64,000 nt of DNA, taken from assembly GCA_001464125.1 (NCBI GenBank), contig LNEP01000001.1, forward strand, positions 186,001 to 250,000, read 5' to 3'. Shown piece after piece: positions 39,289-47,233 of this stretch (its first letter is position 1; each line of letters opens with the position of its first letter). Position numbers and translations under genes: made by a program. This DNA is from Betaproteobacteria bacterium Ga0077540 (GTDB lineage: Bacteria; Pseudomonadota; Gammaproteobacteria; Burkholderiales; Methylophilaceae). Under the pieces are notes generated by a model, which did no database searches, was not told where the DNA came from, and saw only the letters and a list, made by a program, of their open reading frames with translations.

Positions 39289-39402
39289 ATTCTAACCGAC
39301 CCTAATGAAGCATGCGCATAGCTCACTATTAAAAATTAACAATTAAATGGGTGGTTTGTTGGATAATAGGTGTTATTCGACAGTAAGTTTGAAAGGGCAA
39401 AT

Positions 39403-39816
39403 ATGCTAGGCGGTTTGGCAAAATTTTTAAAGTACAGCATTGGGCTAATCCTAATTCCTATTGGTTTACTGGCGCTCTATACATGGGCGACGCTAACTTG
39501 GGTGTATTCGTCTGGTGAACGTGCCGGCTATGTACAAAAACTCTCACTTAAAGGGTGGGTGTGCAAAACCTATGAGGGCGAATTGGTATTGGTTTCTATG
39601 CCGGGCACACAAGCAGAAAAATTTTATTTCTCAGTGCGAGATAAAGCGGTAGCCAAACGCATTAACGAGACGGTAGGCAAGCGTGTACGTTTGATTTACG
39701 AGGAGCACGTGGGCGTACCGACCACCTGTTTTGGTGAAACACGTCATTTTATTACTGGGGTGGAACTACTGGATAACCCAAAGATTGAAATGATACAAAA
39801 GGACGAGCTTGAATAA
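39403..39816 (+). CDS. Small membrane protein of unknown function
   Basis: A 137-residue protein with one strong hydrophobic helix (about 10-30, IGLILIPIGLLALYTWATL) and a soluble domain of about 100 residues that looks beta-rich (KGWVCKTYEGELVLVSMPG, KFYFSVRDKAVAKRIN, KRVRLIYEEHVGVPTTCFG). It contains two Cys. I prefer the ATG at 39403, which has AAAGGG upstream, to earlier in-frame starts. greB follows two bases after its stop, so the genes are co-transcribed. No family is recognised. Confidence 0.65.
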   Translation: MLGGLAKFLKYSIGLILIPIGLLALYTWATLTWVYSSGERAGYVQKLSLKGWVCKTYEGELVLVSMPGTQAEKFYFSVRDKAVAKRINETVGKRVRLIYEEHVGVPTTCFGETRHFITGVELLDNPKIEMIQKDELE

Positions 39817-39818
39817 CG

Positions 39819-40328
39819 ATGGCTGCCAGCGACGAAAAAAATTACATTACGCCGGAAGGATTTGCCGCATTGCAAGCTGAGTTTCATCAGTTATACAAAG
39901 TGGAACGACCTGAGGTAGTGAGAACCGTGTCATGGGCTGCAGGTAACGGTGATCGCAGTGAAAACGGTGATTATATCTACGGTAAACGCAGATTACGTCA
40001 AATAGATAGTCGTTGCCGACACTTGATGCGGCGCATGGATTTGGCCGAAATTGTCGATAGCAGTTTGCAGCAGCATCTGGAAAAAGTGTTTTTTGGTGCA
40101 TGGGTAACTTTGTTTAATTTGGATGACGATACGGAACACACCTACCGCATTGTTGGTAAAGATGAGATTGAGCCCAGCAAAGGCTACATTAGTTGGATTT
40201 CACCCCTTGCAAAAGCGATGTTAGGAAAAAGCATTGGTGATACCGTGCGTGTGGTAACACCAAAAGGTGAGGAAACCTATGAAGTGGTTGATATTCGTTA
40301 CTCAGCAATGGCAACTGCTACATCGTAA
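39819..40328 (+). CDS. greB: Transcription elongation factor GreB
   Basis: A 169-residue factor that enters the RNA polymerase secondary channel and stimulates cleavage of backtracked RNA. The coiled-coil tip with its acidic residues is GDRSENGDYIYGKRRLRQID. The C-terminal FKBP-like domain contains YRIVGKDEIEP and SPLAKAMLGKSIGDTVRV. The pattern ENGDYIYGK marks GreB rather than GreA. It follows a small membrane protein gene closely. Confidence 0.95.
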   Translation: MAASDEKNYITPEGFAALQAEFHQLYKVERPEVVRTVSWAAGNGDRSENGDYIYGKRRLRQIDSRCRHLMRRMDLAEIVDSSLQQHLEKVFFGAWVTLFNLDDDTEHTYRIVGKDEIEPSKGYISWISPLAKAMLGKSIGDTVRVVTPKGEETYEVVDIRYSAMATATS

Positions 40329-40374
40329 GGTATTGTTTGAACTAATAGATTAGGAAGCATCTCTTAAAGTTAAC

Positions 40375-40794
40375 ATGCTTAAACGTTACAGACAAATTGT
40401 TGCTTATTTGCTATTGGTGTTTTTGCCAATGCAGGCATTTGCAGCTGCCAATATGCTGGTATGCCATGGCATGATGCAAGCAAAAAAAGCGATACATTCT
40501 CTGCAAGTCGAAACCCAAATGCAAGTTGAAGCTGTGGTAGACGTTGACACTAATGCGATGCCATGCCATTCACACCAAACCACCAAACACACTCAGCATG
40601 ACCATAGTCATCAATCTGCATGTCAATCCGGTTGCGCCAGCGCCTGTGTCAGTATGTGCTCTTTGGTGGCGTTCCCAAGCAGTATCGCTTCAGTCACTTT
40701 GTTTGAAGCAAGTCAATTGCCCACTACCGCATATTTCAATTACGCTTCTATCACACTACCAAACCCGCATCGCCCACCCATCTTCCTAATCTGA
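40375..40794 (+). CDS. Exported His/Cys-rich protein, likely metal related
   Basis: A 139-residue protein with a signal peptide (IVAYLLLVFLPMQAFA). The centre is full of possible metal ligands: LVCHGMM, AMPCHSHQTTKHTQHDHSHQ and ACQSGCASACVSMCS. Its length and layout resemble DUF2946-like proteins found in metal resistance operons. It is the first gene of a four-gene run with an outer membrane barrel, an HMA protein and a MerT-like membrane protein. Binding of copper or another soft metal is inferred. Confidence 0.65.
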   Translation: MLKRYRQIVAYLLLVFLPMQAFAAANMLVCHGMMQAKKAIHSLQVETQMQVEAVVDVDTNAMPCHSHQTTKHTQHDHSHQSACQSGCASACVSMCSLVAFPSSIASVTLFEASQLPTTAYFNYASITLPNPHRPPIFLI

Positions 40795-40805
40795 CACCCT
40801 CATTG

Positions 40806-40822
40806 CGTCCAAAATTTGGACG
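40806..40822. promoter_or_regulatory. 17-base palindrome in metal cluster
   Basis: CGTCCAAA-A-TTTGGACG has perfect 8-base arms around one base. It lies between the His/Cys-rich gene and the barrel gene, about 60 bases before the latter's ATG. An operator is likelier than a terminator, since no T-run follows and the arms have no loop. Confidence 0.45.
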
Positions 40823-40881
40823 TGTAAATAACGCTGGTCAACTTTGCGCAGTTGTCTGGTCTGTCAGGTAAAGGAATCAAA

Positions 40882-41550
40882 ATGCCTTATTTAAAATTTA
40901 ACGACGCATGGCTATTCATGGCCATGCTAATCAGCCCATTTGCCACGGCGGCACCCATGGGATTCAGCGAATCATTCATGGTGATGGGCGATTTCAATAA
41001 CAATTGGCGCGAGCTCAATATGAATTACGCCACAACACCACGCGATGCATTTGGTATAGGTGCGACCTACATGCGTGCGGATGATAAAAGCAAATCCCGC
41101 ACATTGGAAGAGTTCACCTATACGCGTCTAATTCATCGTTGGAATCTGCCCCATGCACAAGCCAATTTTTGGTTTCAAGGGGGTGTGGGCGCATTGCAAG
41201 GTGAGAATAGAAGGCTTGGAGAGAACGATCGCTTTGATAAAGTGATGGTGACACCCGGTGTGCAGTTTGACTATGAAACCACACGACTTTACTTTCAAGC
41301 AGCGCATAGACTTTATCGCGCCTCTGATATCAACCATGACTTTACCAGTGTGCGGGCTGGCTTTTCGTTCTATGAGACCGATTACGACAAGACCCAGCCT
41401 TGGTTCATTTTAGAAGCACGCAATATGAATGGGTTATCTGAAAATGTTGAAGTTACCCCAATGTTGCGGCTAATTAACAAAAACTATTTTGTCGAAGCCG
41501 GCGTGAATAACTCACGCGAACCGCGCTTTAACTTTATGTATATTTTTTAA
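40882..41550 (+). CDS. Outer membrane beta-barrel protein of metal cluster
   Basis: A 222-residue protein with a signal peptide (WLFMAMLISPFATAA) and alternating hydrophobic strands of a small barrel, ending FNFMYIF with a terminal Phe for BAM insertion. Typical strand pairs are AFGIGATYMRAD, TRLYFQAAHRLYRA and VEVTPMLRLINKNYFVEAG. The ATG at 40882 has AAGGAATC upstream and is preferred over 40852. It lies ten bases before an HMA-domain gene. A role as metal porin or sensor barrel is a guess from neighbours. Confidence 0.72.
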   Translation: MPYLKFNDAWLFMAMLISPFATAAPMGFSESFMVMGDFNNNWRELNMNYATTPRDAFGIGATYMRADDKSKSRTLEEFTYTRLIHRWNLPHAQANFWFQGGVGALQGENRRLGENDRFDKVMVTPGVQFDYETTRLYFQAAHRLYRASDINHDFTSVRAGFSFYETDYDKTQPWFILEARNMNGLSENVEVTPMLRLINKNYFVEAGVNNSREPRFNFMYIF

Positions 41551-41560
41551 GGAATTCATC

Positions 41561-41905
41561 ATGAAAAAATTAGTATGCGTTTCACTCGTTTCATTGTCAC
41601 TCTTCAGCCAACTTGCACTGGCGGCTACACAAACCATTCAAGCCAAAGTGAATGGCATGGTATGTGCATTTTGTGCGCAGGGTATTGAGAAAAAAATACG
41701 TAGTTTGTCGCAAACCAAAGAGGTCTACGTCAATTTAAAACAGCGTATTGTGGCGGTGGAGTTAAAAGAAGGACAAACGTTATCGGAAAATACGGTGAAG
41801 GATTTAATCAAAGACGCTGGGTATGATGTGACTGCAATTGAAGTGACCGATCACCCAGTTGCACACATTAAAGCTGAGATTGAAGCTAAACAGGGAGCCA
41901 AATAA
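41561..41905 (+). CDS. Periplasmic heavy-metal-associated domain protein
   Basis: A 114-residue protein with a signal peptide (MKKLVCVSLVSLSLFSQLALA) and one HMA domain. The metal site is VNGMVCAFCAQGIEKKI, the usual MxCxxC motif, and the domain closes with LKEGQTLSENTVKDLIKDAGYDV. HMA proteins carry copper or, in MerP, mercury. It is directly followed, with no gap, by a MerT-like membrane protein, the same pairing as merP and merT though in the other order. Which metal is carried cannot be told from sequence. Confidence 0.85.
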   Translation: MKKLVCVSLVSLSLFSQLALAATQTIQAKVNGMVCAFCAQGIEKKIRSLSQTKEVYVNLKQRIVAVELKEGQTLSENTVKDLIKDAGYDVTAIEVTDHPVAHIKAEIEAKQGAK

Positions 41906-42307
41906 ATGACCAGCCATCACCATGTCGAGATGACGCAGCTCAAACATACAAAGCTGGCGTCTATATTTTCATTATTGACCAGCGGTGGCACGCTGATTTG
42001 CTGCGCATTGCCGGCATTACTCGTTGGCATTGGGGCTGGGGCCGCAATGTCGAGTTTGGTGACCAATGTACCGCAGCTTGTCTGGTTCTCAGAGCATAAA
42101 GTGGAGGTATTTCTGTTTGCTGCACTCATGTTGCTGCTCTCAGGCGGGTTACAATGGCGGGCAAGGCGACTACCATGCCCAGCTGACCCGCTGTTAGCCG
42201 CAGCTTGTATGGCAACACGCAAAGTCTCTTGGCGCGTTTATTTGTTTTCGGTGTTGATATTCTTGATTGGCGGCTTTTTTGCCTTTATCGCGCCCATTAT
42301 TTTGTAA
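41906..42307 (+). CDS. MerT-like inner membrane metal transporter
   Basis: A 133-residue protein with three membrane helices. The first contains LICCALPALLVGIGAG, with a vicinal Cys pair as in MerT. A further Cys (RLPCPADP) and another (AACMATRK) lie in the loop before the third helix (VYLFSVLIFLIGGFFAFI). A His-rich N-terminus (TSHHHVEM) may also bind metal. It starts right at the HMA gene stop. Uptake or transfer of a soft metal is inferred. Confidence 0.7.
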   Translation: MTSHHHVEMTQLKHTKLASIFSLLTSGGTLICCALPALLVGIGAGAAMSSLVTNVPQLVWFSEHKVEVFLFAALMLLLSGGLQWRARRLPCPADPLLAAACMATRKVSWRVYLFSVLIFLIGGFFAFIAPIIL

Positions 42308-42322
42308 AGCGTAATCATTCGC

Positions 42323-42343
42323 CCGACCGCCCTTAGCGGTCGG
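42323..42343 (+). promoter_or_regulatory. Strong GC hairpin before DUF3147 gene
   Basis: CCGACCGC and GCGGTCGG pair perfectly around a 5-base loop, 20 bases before the next ATG. There is no T-run, so it may be a weak terminator of the metal cluster or a translation-control hairpin. Confidence 0.5.
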
Positions 42344-42362
42344 TGTGATATCAGGGGGATAT

Positions 42363-42710
42363 ATGTATTTGCTGATGAAATACTGCGTCACAGCTGGACT
42401 GATTCTGGTTGTGTCTGAAGCGGCCAAACAAAATGACAAACTGGGTGGATTAATTGCTGCCTTACCTTTGGTGACCTTGTTTACGCTGATTTGGCTCAAT
42501 TATGAACAGCAACCTGTCGCCAAAATCTCAAACCATGCCTATTACACTTTTTGGTATGTGATTCCCACCTTGCCGATGTTTTTACTGATGCCGTATTTTT
42601 TAAGTAAATTTGGTTTTTGGCCCAGTCTGTTGTTGAGTCTGCTGATTTCAATCGCTATCTTTGTACTCTATGCCATGATGCTAAAACGGTTTGGCATTGA
42701 ATTAATGTAG
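42363..42710 (+). CDS. DUF3147 family membrane protein
   Basis: A 115-residue inner membrane protein with three or four helices: MKYCVTAGLILVVSEAA, LGGLIAALPLVTLFTLIWL, YVIPTLPMFLLMPYFL and LLLSLLISIAIFVLYAM. The K-L-G-G-L-I-A-A-L-P stretch is typical of DUF3147. Its function is unknown. The ATG at 42363 has AGGGGG close upstream. earP follows two bases after its stop, so they share a message. Confidence 0.8.
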   Translation: MYLLMKYCVTAGLILVVSEAAKQNDKLGGLIAALPLVTLFTLIWLNYEQQPVAKISNHAYYTFWYVIPTLPMFLLMPYFLSKFGFWPSLLLSLLISIAIFVLYAMMLKRFGIELM

Positions 42711-42712
42711 AC

Positions 42713-43789
42713 ATGAAAAAACGCTGGGATATTTTTTGTAAAGTTGTCGATAACTTTGGCGATATTGGCGTATGTTGGCGCTTGGCACGCCAACTGAAAA
42801 CAGAGCATGCGCTTGACGTACGGTTATGGATAGACGATCTACAAGTAGCGCAGCGTTTGATACCCACATTAGATTTAGCCGCAACAACACAGCAAATAGA
42901 TGGTGTGAATATCAAGTATTGGCATGCACAAGCGGATTTTTCCGATGCGGCAGAGGTTGTGGTTGAAGCCTTTGCCTGTGGCTTACCGGAAGCCTATGTT
43001 TCTGCTATGCAATTACAGCAAGCCAAGTGGGTGAACCTTGAATATCTTAGCGCCGAGTCTTGGGTGAAGGGGTTTCATGCCAAATCCTCCCCACAACCCA
43101 GTGGGTTAGTGCGTCACTTTTACTTTCCTGGCTTTACAGCAGCCACCGGTGGCTTGATTCGTGAACGTGATCTGCCTCTGCCAGTCACCAACAGCACAGG
43201 TGCAAATCACACCTACCAAGTTTCATTGTTTTGCTATCCGCATGCACCCGTTGATCGATTATTGGAATCGATGGCTATAGGAACGCAGCCGATTCATTGT
43301 TATGTGCCGGACACCACAATTTTAACGAAAGTAGAAGATTTTTTTGGTCAAGGTAATTTGAAAATTGGTCAAACAATACGGCGCGGTTCACTCACGGTTG
43401 AGGTTTTACCATTTTTATCACAAACCGATTATGACCACCTGCTCACACGCTGCGATATTAATTTTGTGCGCGGTGAAGATAGTTGGGTGCGTGCTATTTG
43501 GGCAGGTAAGCCATTTATTTGGCAGCCTTATCAACAAGAAGGCGCTGCACATATACCCAAACTAAATGCTTTTTTGGCGCAGTATTATCAAGCCATGCCG
43601 TTCGCACAACGAGAAGCTGTATCAGCCATGCATCTGGCTTGGTTGGATATAACATTCCAGACGGAGGTCTGGCAGCGTTACCTCTCGGCATTGCCTAGCA
43701 TTGCGCTTGCTACTCAGCAGGCTAGTCATGCACTGTACAGCCAACCCAGTTTGGCTTCTAAGTTGGTGATTTTTTGCAACAATTTGTAA
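42713..43789 (+). CDS. earP: EF-P arginine-32 rhamnosyltransferase EarP
   Basis: A 358-residue GT-B glycosyltransferase that attaches rhamnose from dTDP-rhamnose to Arg32 of elongation factor P. The catalytic Asp residues Asp13 and Asp17 are in CKVVDNFGDIGVCWRLA. The donor-site region reads FVRGEDSWVRAIWAGKPFIWQPY. It lies directly before efp, whose residue 32 is Arg, as expected for this pathway, which relieves ribosome stalling at polyproline. Confidence 0.96.
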   Translation: MKKRWDIFCKVVDNFGDIGVCWRLARQLKTEHALDVRLWIDDLQVAQRLIPTLDLAATTQQIDGVNIKYWHAQADFSDAAEVVVEAFACGLPEAYVSAMQLQQAKWVNLEYLSAESWVKGFHAKSSPQPSGLVRHFYFPGFTAATGGLIRERDLPLPVTNSTGANHTYQVSLFCYPHAPVDRLLESMAIGTQPIHCYVPDTTILTKVEDFFGQGNLKIGQTIRRGSLTVEVLPFLSQTDYDHLLTRCDINFVRGEDSWVRAIWAGKPFIWQPYQQEGAAHIPKLNAFLAQYYQAMPFAQREAVSAMHLAWLDITFQTEVWQRYLSALPSIALATQQASHALYSQPSLASKLVIFCNNL

Positions 43790-43803
43790 AAATTGCGTAT
43801 AAT
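43774..43803 (+). promoter_or_regulatory. Sigma-70 promoter of efp
   Basis: TTGCAA at 43774-43779, an 18-base spacer, and perfect TATAAT at 43798-43803. It overlaps the last codons of earP and would let efp be made in excess of its modifying enzyme. Confidence 0.7.
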
Positions 43804-43841
43804 GCGCGCTTCTAAAATTATATTTCCTTCACTCAAATATT

Positions 43842-44402
43842 ATGAAAATCGCACAAGACCTTCGCGTTGGCAACGTGGTAATGATTGGTAATGACCCAAT
43901 GGTCATTGTTAAAGCAGAATACAACAAATCTGGCCGTAACTCTGCAGTGGTTAAAATGAAAATGAAAAACCTATTGACGGATGCGCCAAGCGAAAACGTG
44001 TACGCTGCACAAGATAAGTTTGATGTGATTGTGTTAGAGAAAAAGGAAGTGACTTACTCATACTTTGCTGATCCTACTTATGTATTCATGGATGCTGAAT
44101 ACAACCAGTACGATGTAGATGCGGAGTTTATGGAAGACGCATTGCCATACCTAGAAGATGGTATGCCATGCGAAGTACGCTTCTATGACGGTAAGGCGAT
44201 TTCTATTGAGCTACCAACTACTGTTGTACGCGAAGTCACTTACACTGAGCCAGCTGTCAAAGGCGATACCTCTGGCAAGGTAATGAAACCAGCCAAAATT
44301 GCAACTGGCTTTGAAATTCCTGTACCACTGTTTGTGAGCCAAGGCGACAAAATCGAAATCGATACGCGTACTGGTGAGTACCGTAACCGAGTGATGAAAT
44401 AA
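43842..44402 (+). CDS. efp: Elongation factor P, Arg32 type
   Basis: A 186-residue tRNA-shaped factor that speeds peptide bond formation at proline runs. The modified loop reads [11 protein letters not shown] with Arg at residue 32, the target of EarP encoded just upstream. The three OB-like domains are intact, ending [15 protein letters not shown] strong promoter lies before it and a perfect terminator after it. Confidence 0.98.
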   Translation: MKIAQDLRVGNVVMIGNDPMVIVKAEYNKSGRNSAVVKMKMKNLLTDAPSENVYAAQDKFDVIVLEKKEVTYSYFADPTYVFMDAEYNQYDVDAEFMEDALPYLEDGMPCEVRFYDGKAISIELPTTVVREVTYTEPAVKGDTSGKVMKPAKIATGFEIPVPLFVSQGDKIEIDTRTGEYRNRVMK

Positions 44403-44417
44403 TAGTGAAACAGTTTC

Positions 44418-44450
44418 AATAAAAAAGGCGCTCAAGGCGCCTTTTTTATT
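44418..44450. terminator. Bidirectional terminator between efp and DUF2934 gene
   Basis: A 14-bp perfect stem (AATAAAAAAGGCGC with GCGCCTTTTTTATT) and a 5-base loop give a T-run on both strands. It serves the convergent genes on either side. Confidence 0.9.
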
Positions 44451-44727
44451 TTGGGTATTTTGCGTTGATTTCCATCTCAGCCTGCACCCAGTAGTCCGAA
44501 GCGTTACCAGCGAAACCATTTTTTTCCGCAATGTAGTAAGCCGCTACCTCTATCATCCTGTAACGCTCTGGCGCACCGGCTTTTGGGGTTTTAGCTGAAG
44601 TGGTTTTTTTGGTGGAAGTGCTGGCTTTGGGTTTGACCGCAGCCACTTTTTTCACTTTATCTACTGGTTTTGCTGCTGCTTTTTTTGGTTTTTCTTGTTT
44701 TTCAGATGCTTTTTTTGCTGTTGCCAT
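44446..44727 (-). CDS. DUF2934 protein with Lys/Ala-rich tail
   Basis: A 93-residue protein. The first 55 residues are rich in Lys, Ala, Pro and Thr, much like a histone H1-type tail (KKAAAKPVDKVKKVAAVKPK). The last 35 form a DUF2934 domain (RYRMIEVAAYYIAEKNGF then YWVQAEMEI). It may bind DNA through the tail; function is not established. The ATG at 44727 has AAGGAGACACC before it and is preferred to 44754. Confidence 0.75.
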   Translation of the reverse strand: MATAKKASEKQEKPKKAAAKPVDKVKKVAAVKPKASTSTKKTTSAKTPKAGAPERYRMIEVAAYYIAEKNGFAGNASDYWVQAEMEINAKYPK

Positions 44728-44792
44728 CGGTGTCTCCTTTTGCAAAGTAATCAAGAAATCTGTGATGAGTGTGTAGGTGAAAGTAAAAACAC

Positions 44793-46244
44793 TTACACGG
44801 TTCCACCTACCGTTAACCCATCAATCTTTAGCGTGGGCTGGCCAACACCTACTGGTACGCTTTGACCTTCCTTGCCACAAGTGCCCACGCCGGAATCTAA
44901 TGCCATATCATTGCCTATCATGCTGACACGTGTCAGTACATCTGGGCCGTTGCCAATGAGTGTAGCACCTTTCACTGGGTAGGTGATTTTGCCATCTTCA
45001 ATCATATAAGCTTCAGCAGCACTAAATACAAATTTGCCACTGGTAATATCTACTTGGCCACCACCAAAATTAGCAGCATACAGACCTTTTTTGACAGATT
45101 TAATAATCTCTTGCGGGTCTTTGTCGCCATTCATCATGTAAGTATTGGTCATGCGCGGCATGGGGATATGCGCATAACTTTCGCGTCTGGCGTTGCCTGT
45201 CATTGGCATGCCCATCAGTCTTGCATTTAAACTGTCTTGAATGTAACCACGCAATATCCCATCCTCAATTAATACGGTACGGTTAGTTGGGTTGCCTTCA
45301 TCATCGATGCTAAGCGAGCCACGGCGGTCAGCAATCGTTCCATCGTCCACAATGGTGATGCCTTTGGCGGCTACTTGCTGGCCTATCATATTAGCAAATG
45401 CAGAGCTGCCTTTACGGTTAAAGTCACCTTCTAAGCCATGTCCAATCGCTTCATGCAGTAAAATGCCTGGCCAACCGGCGCCCAATACTACTGTCATGCT
45501 ACCAGCAGGAGCAGGGCGTGCATCTAAGTTAACTAGTGCTTGATGTACTGCTTTTTGTGCATAATCATGCAGCACTTCGTCAGTAAAATAGCTGTAATCA
45601 AAGCGTCCGCCACCACCGCTGGAGCCTTGCTCGCGGCGACCATTATGTTCCGCAATCACTTGCACTGAGATGCGCACCAGTGGACGGACATCTGCAGCCA
45701 TGAGGCCATCGCTACGGGCCACCATAATCACTTCATACTCCCCGGCAATGGAAGCCATGACTTGTGAAATGCGTGGATCGATTTGCTTTGCAAACTGTTC
45801 TAAGCGCTCAAGCAGTTTTACCTTAGCGTCAGCACTTAAGCTGGCAATCGGATCTTGCGGTAGATATAGTGTAGGGCTTTGACGCGTCAGGATGGTTTTA
45901 CCTGTTTGCTCCGCCCCTATGGCAGCAATTGCCTTAGTGGCATTAGCTGCTTCTCTTAGTGCGGGTAAATTGATGTCATCCGAATACGCAAAAGCAGTTT
46001 TCTCGCCGCTGACAGCGCGTACGCCAACCCCTTGGTCTATACTGAAATTGCCTGATTTAACCTGACCCTCTTCTAGGCCCCAAGACTCACTGCGGCTATA
46101 TTGAAAATAAAGGTCGGCATAGTCTACTTGATGCGACATCATTTGCCCGAGCACGCTTTGCAGCGCGGAGGTATCAATCCCGGTAGGCCTAAGCAATAAT
46201 TGCTGGGCGGTTTCCAGATGACTATGGTTTGCGAGTGTACTCAT
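44793..46244 (-). CDS. tldD: Metalloprotease TldD
   Basis: A 483-residue metalloprotease subunit of the TldD/TldE (PmbA) pair, which trims peptides such as microcin B17 and acts on unfolded peptides threaded into its chamber. The zinc motif HEAIGHGLEGDF is intact, as are NARRESYAHIPMPRMTNTY and the C-terminal GTCGKEGQSVPVGVGQP. The ATG at 46244 (MSTLANHS) is the likely start. The partner pmbA is not in the window. It lies downstream of a nitrilase-type gene and yhdP on the same strand, a common order in proteobacteria. Confidence 0.95.
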   Translation of the reverse strand: MSTLANHSHLETAQQLLLRPTGIDTSALQSVLGQMMSHQVDYADLYFQYSRSESWGLEEGQVKSGNFSIDQGVGVRAVSGEKTAFAYSDDINLPALREAANATKAIAAIGAEQTGKTILTRQSPTLYLPQDPIASLSADAKVKLLERLEQFAKQIDPRISQVMASIAGEYEVIMVARSDGLMAADVRPLVRISVQVIAEHNGRREQGSSGGGGRFDYSYFTDEVLHDYAQKAVHQALVNLDARPAPAGSMTVVLGAGWPGILLHEAIGHGLEGDFNRKGSSAFANMIGQQVAAKGITIVDDGTIADRRGSLSIDDEGNPTNRTVLIEDGILRGYIQDSLNARLMGMPMTGNARRESYAHIPMPRMTNTYMMNGDKDPQEIIKSVKKGLYAANFGGGQVDITSGKFVFSAAEAYMIEDGKITYPVKGATLIGNGPDVLTRVSMIGNDMALDSGVGTCGKEGQSVPVGVGQPTLKIDGLTVGGTV

Positions 46245-46338
46245 GGCTCGTTTCAAAATTTCAAATTATTATTGTATGGTAACAACAACACAAGTGGGGT
46301 GCGCGGGGCAATTGCTTGAGGTGTTATCATGGAAGTCA

Positions 46339-47187
46339 TTAAATCGCTCTAATGGTTTTGTGTTTGAGTGCCGGCAGGCTTTGGCGTAGGCTGCTCAAAT
46401 ACTCTCGATTAATGTTAGCAATCACCACGCCGGATCCTCTCGGTAAGCGATCCAGTACCACGCCCCATGGATCTACAATCATGCTGTTGCCGTGGGTTTC
46501 GCGGCCAGACAAATGGTAGCCACCTTGCGCTGATGCAACTACATAACATTGATTTTCAATCGCACGCGCGCGTATCAGGCTTTCCCAGTGCGCTTTGCCA
46601 GTAGTTTCGGTAAAAGCAGAGGGTACCATAATCATATCCACCTCACCCATGGCACGATACAACTCAGGAAAGCGTAAGTCATAGCAAATAGATAAGCCGA
46701 TTTTGCCGTAAGGGGTCTCGACGGTAACAATTTGGTCACCAGATTCAATGGTATTTTCTTCGTGATAATGCTCAGTGCCCAAGTCCAAGCCAAACAAATG
46801 AATCTTGTCATAGCGCGCCACTTGCTCGCCTTTATCGTTATATACCAAACAGCTGTTTCTTACTTTGTTGGGAAAGTTGCTGACGAGGGGAATAGAGCCA
46901 GCGACAATCCATACCTTGTATTGCTTGGCGGTTTTGGATAAAAAAGTTTGAATCGGACCTTCGTTCGGTTTTTCACGCACGGTGACTTTATCAAAATCTT
47001 TTGTTCCCATGATGCAAAAATACTCAGGTAGAGCAACAATCTTAGCGCCTTGTTTGGCCGCTAACTCTATCAGCCGCTTTGCTTCTACTAAATTGGAAGA
47101 AACATGCGGGCTAGACGCCATTTGTACGGCGGCAACTTTAAAAATACTGTCTTTCTTAGCGGATTTAACTTTTTGCTTGCTTTCCAT
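46339..47187 (-). CDS. Nitrilase-family amidase (Nit1/NitB-like)
   Basis: A 282-residue carbon-nitrogen hydrolase. The catalytic triad is Glu in ALPEYFCIMG, Lys in RYDKIHLFG and Cys in SICYDLRFPELYR. The pattern DKIHLFG and ETTGKAHWESLIRARAIEN are those of Nit1-type deaminated glutathione amidases, a metabolite repair activity. It sits between yhdP and tldD, a widespread arrangement. Confidence 0.9.
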   Translation of the reverse strand: MESKQKVKSAKKDSIFKVAAVQMASSPHVSSNLVEAKRLIELAAKQGAKIVALPEYFCIMGTKDFDKVTVREKPNEGPIQTFLSKTAKQYKVWIVAGSIPLVSNFPNKVRNSCLVYNDKGEQVARYDKIHLFGLDLGTEHYHEENTIESGDQIVTVETPYGKIGLSICYDLRFPELYRAMGEVDMIMVPSAFTETTGKAHWESLIRARAIENQCYVVASAQGGYHLSGRETHGNSMIVDPWGVVLDRLPRGSGVVIANINREYLSSLRQSLPALKHKTIRAI

Positions 47188-47233
47188 GGTGTCTTCTTTA
47201 TTTGACTTGGTCTTTGCTTGTCGAAAAATGATG

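Noticed and set aside
42323..42343. Rho-independent terminator of the metal cluster
   Set aside because: The stem is strong, but no T-run follows on either strand; kept only as a hairpin.
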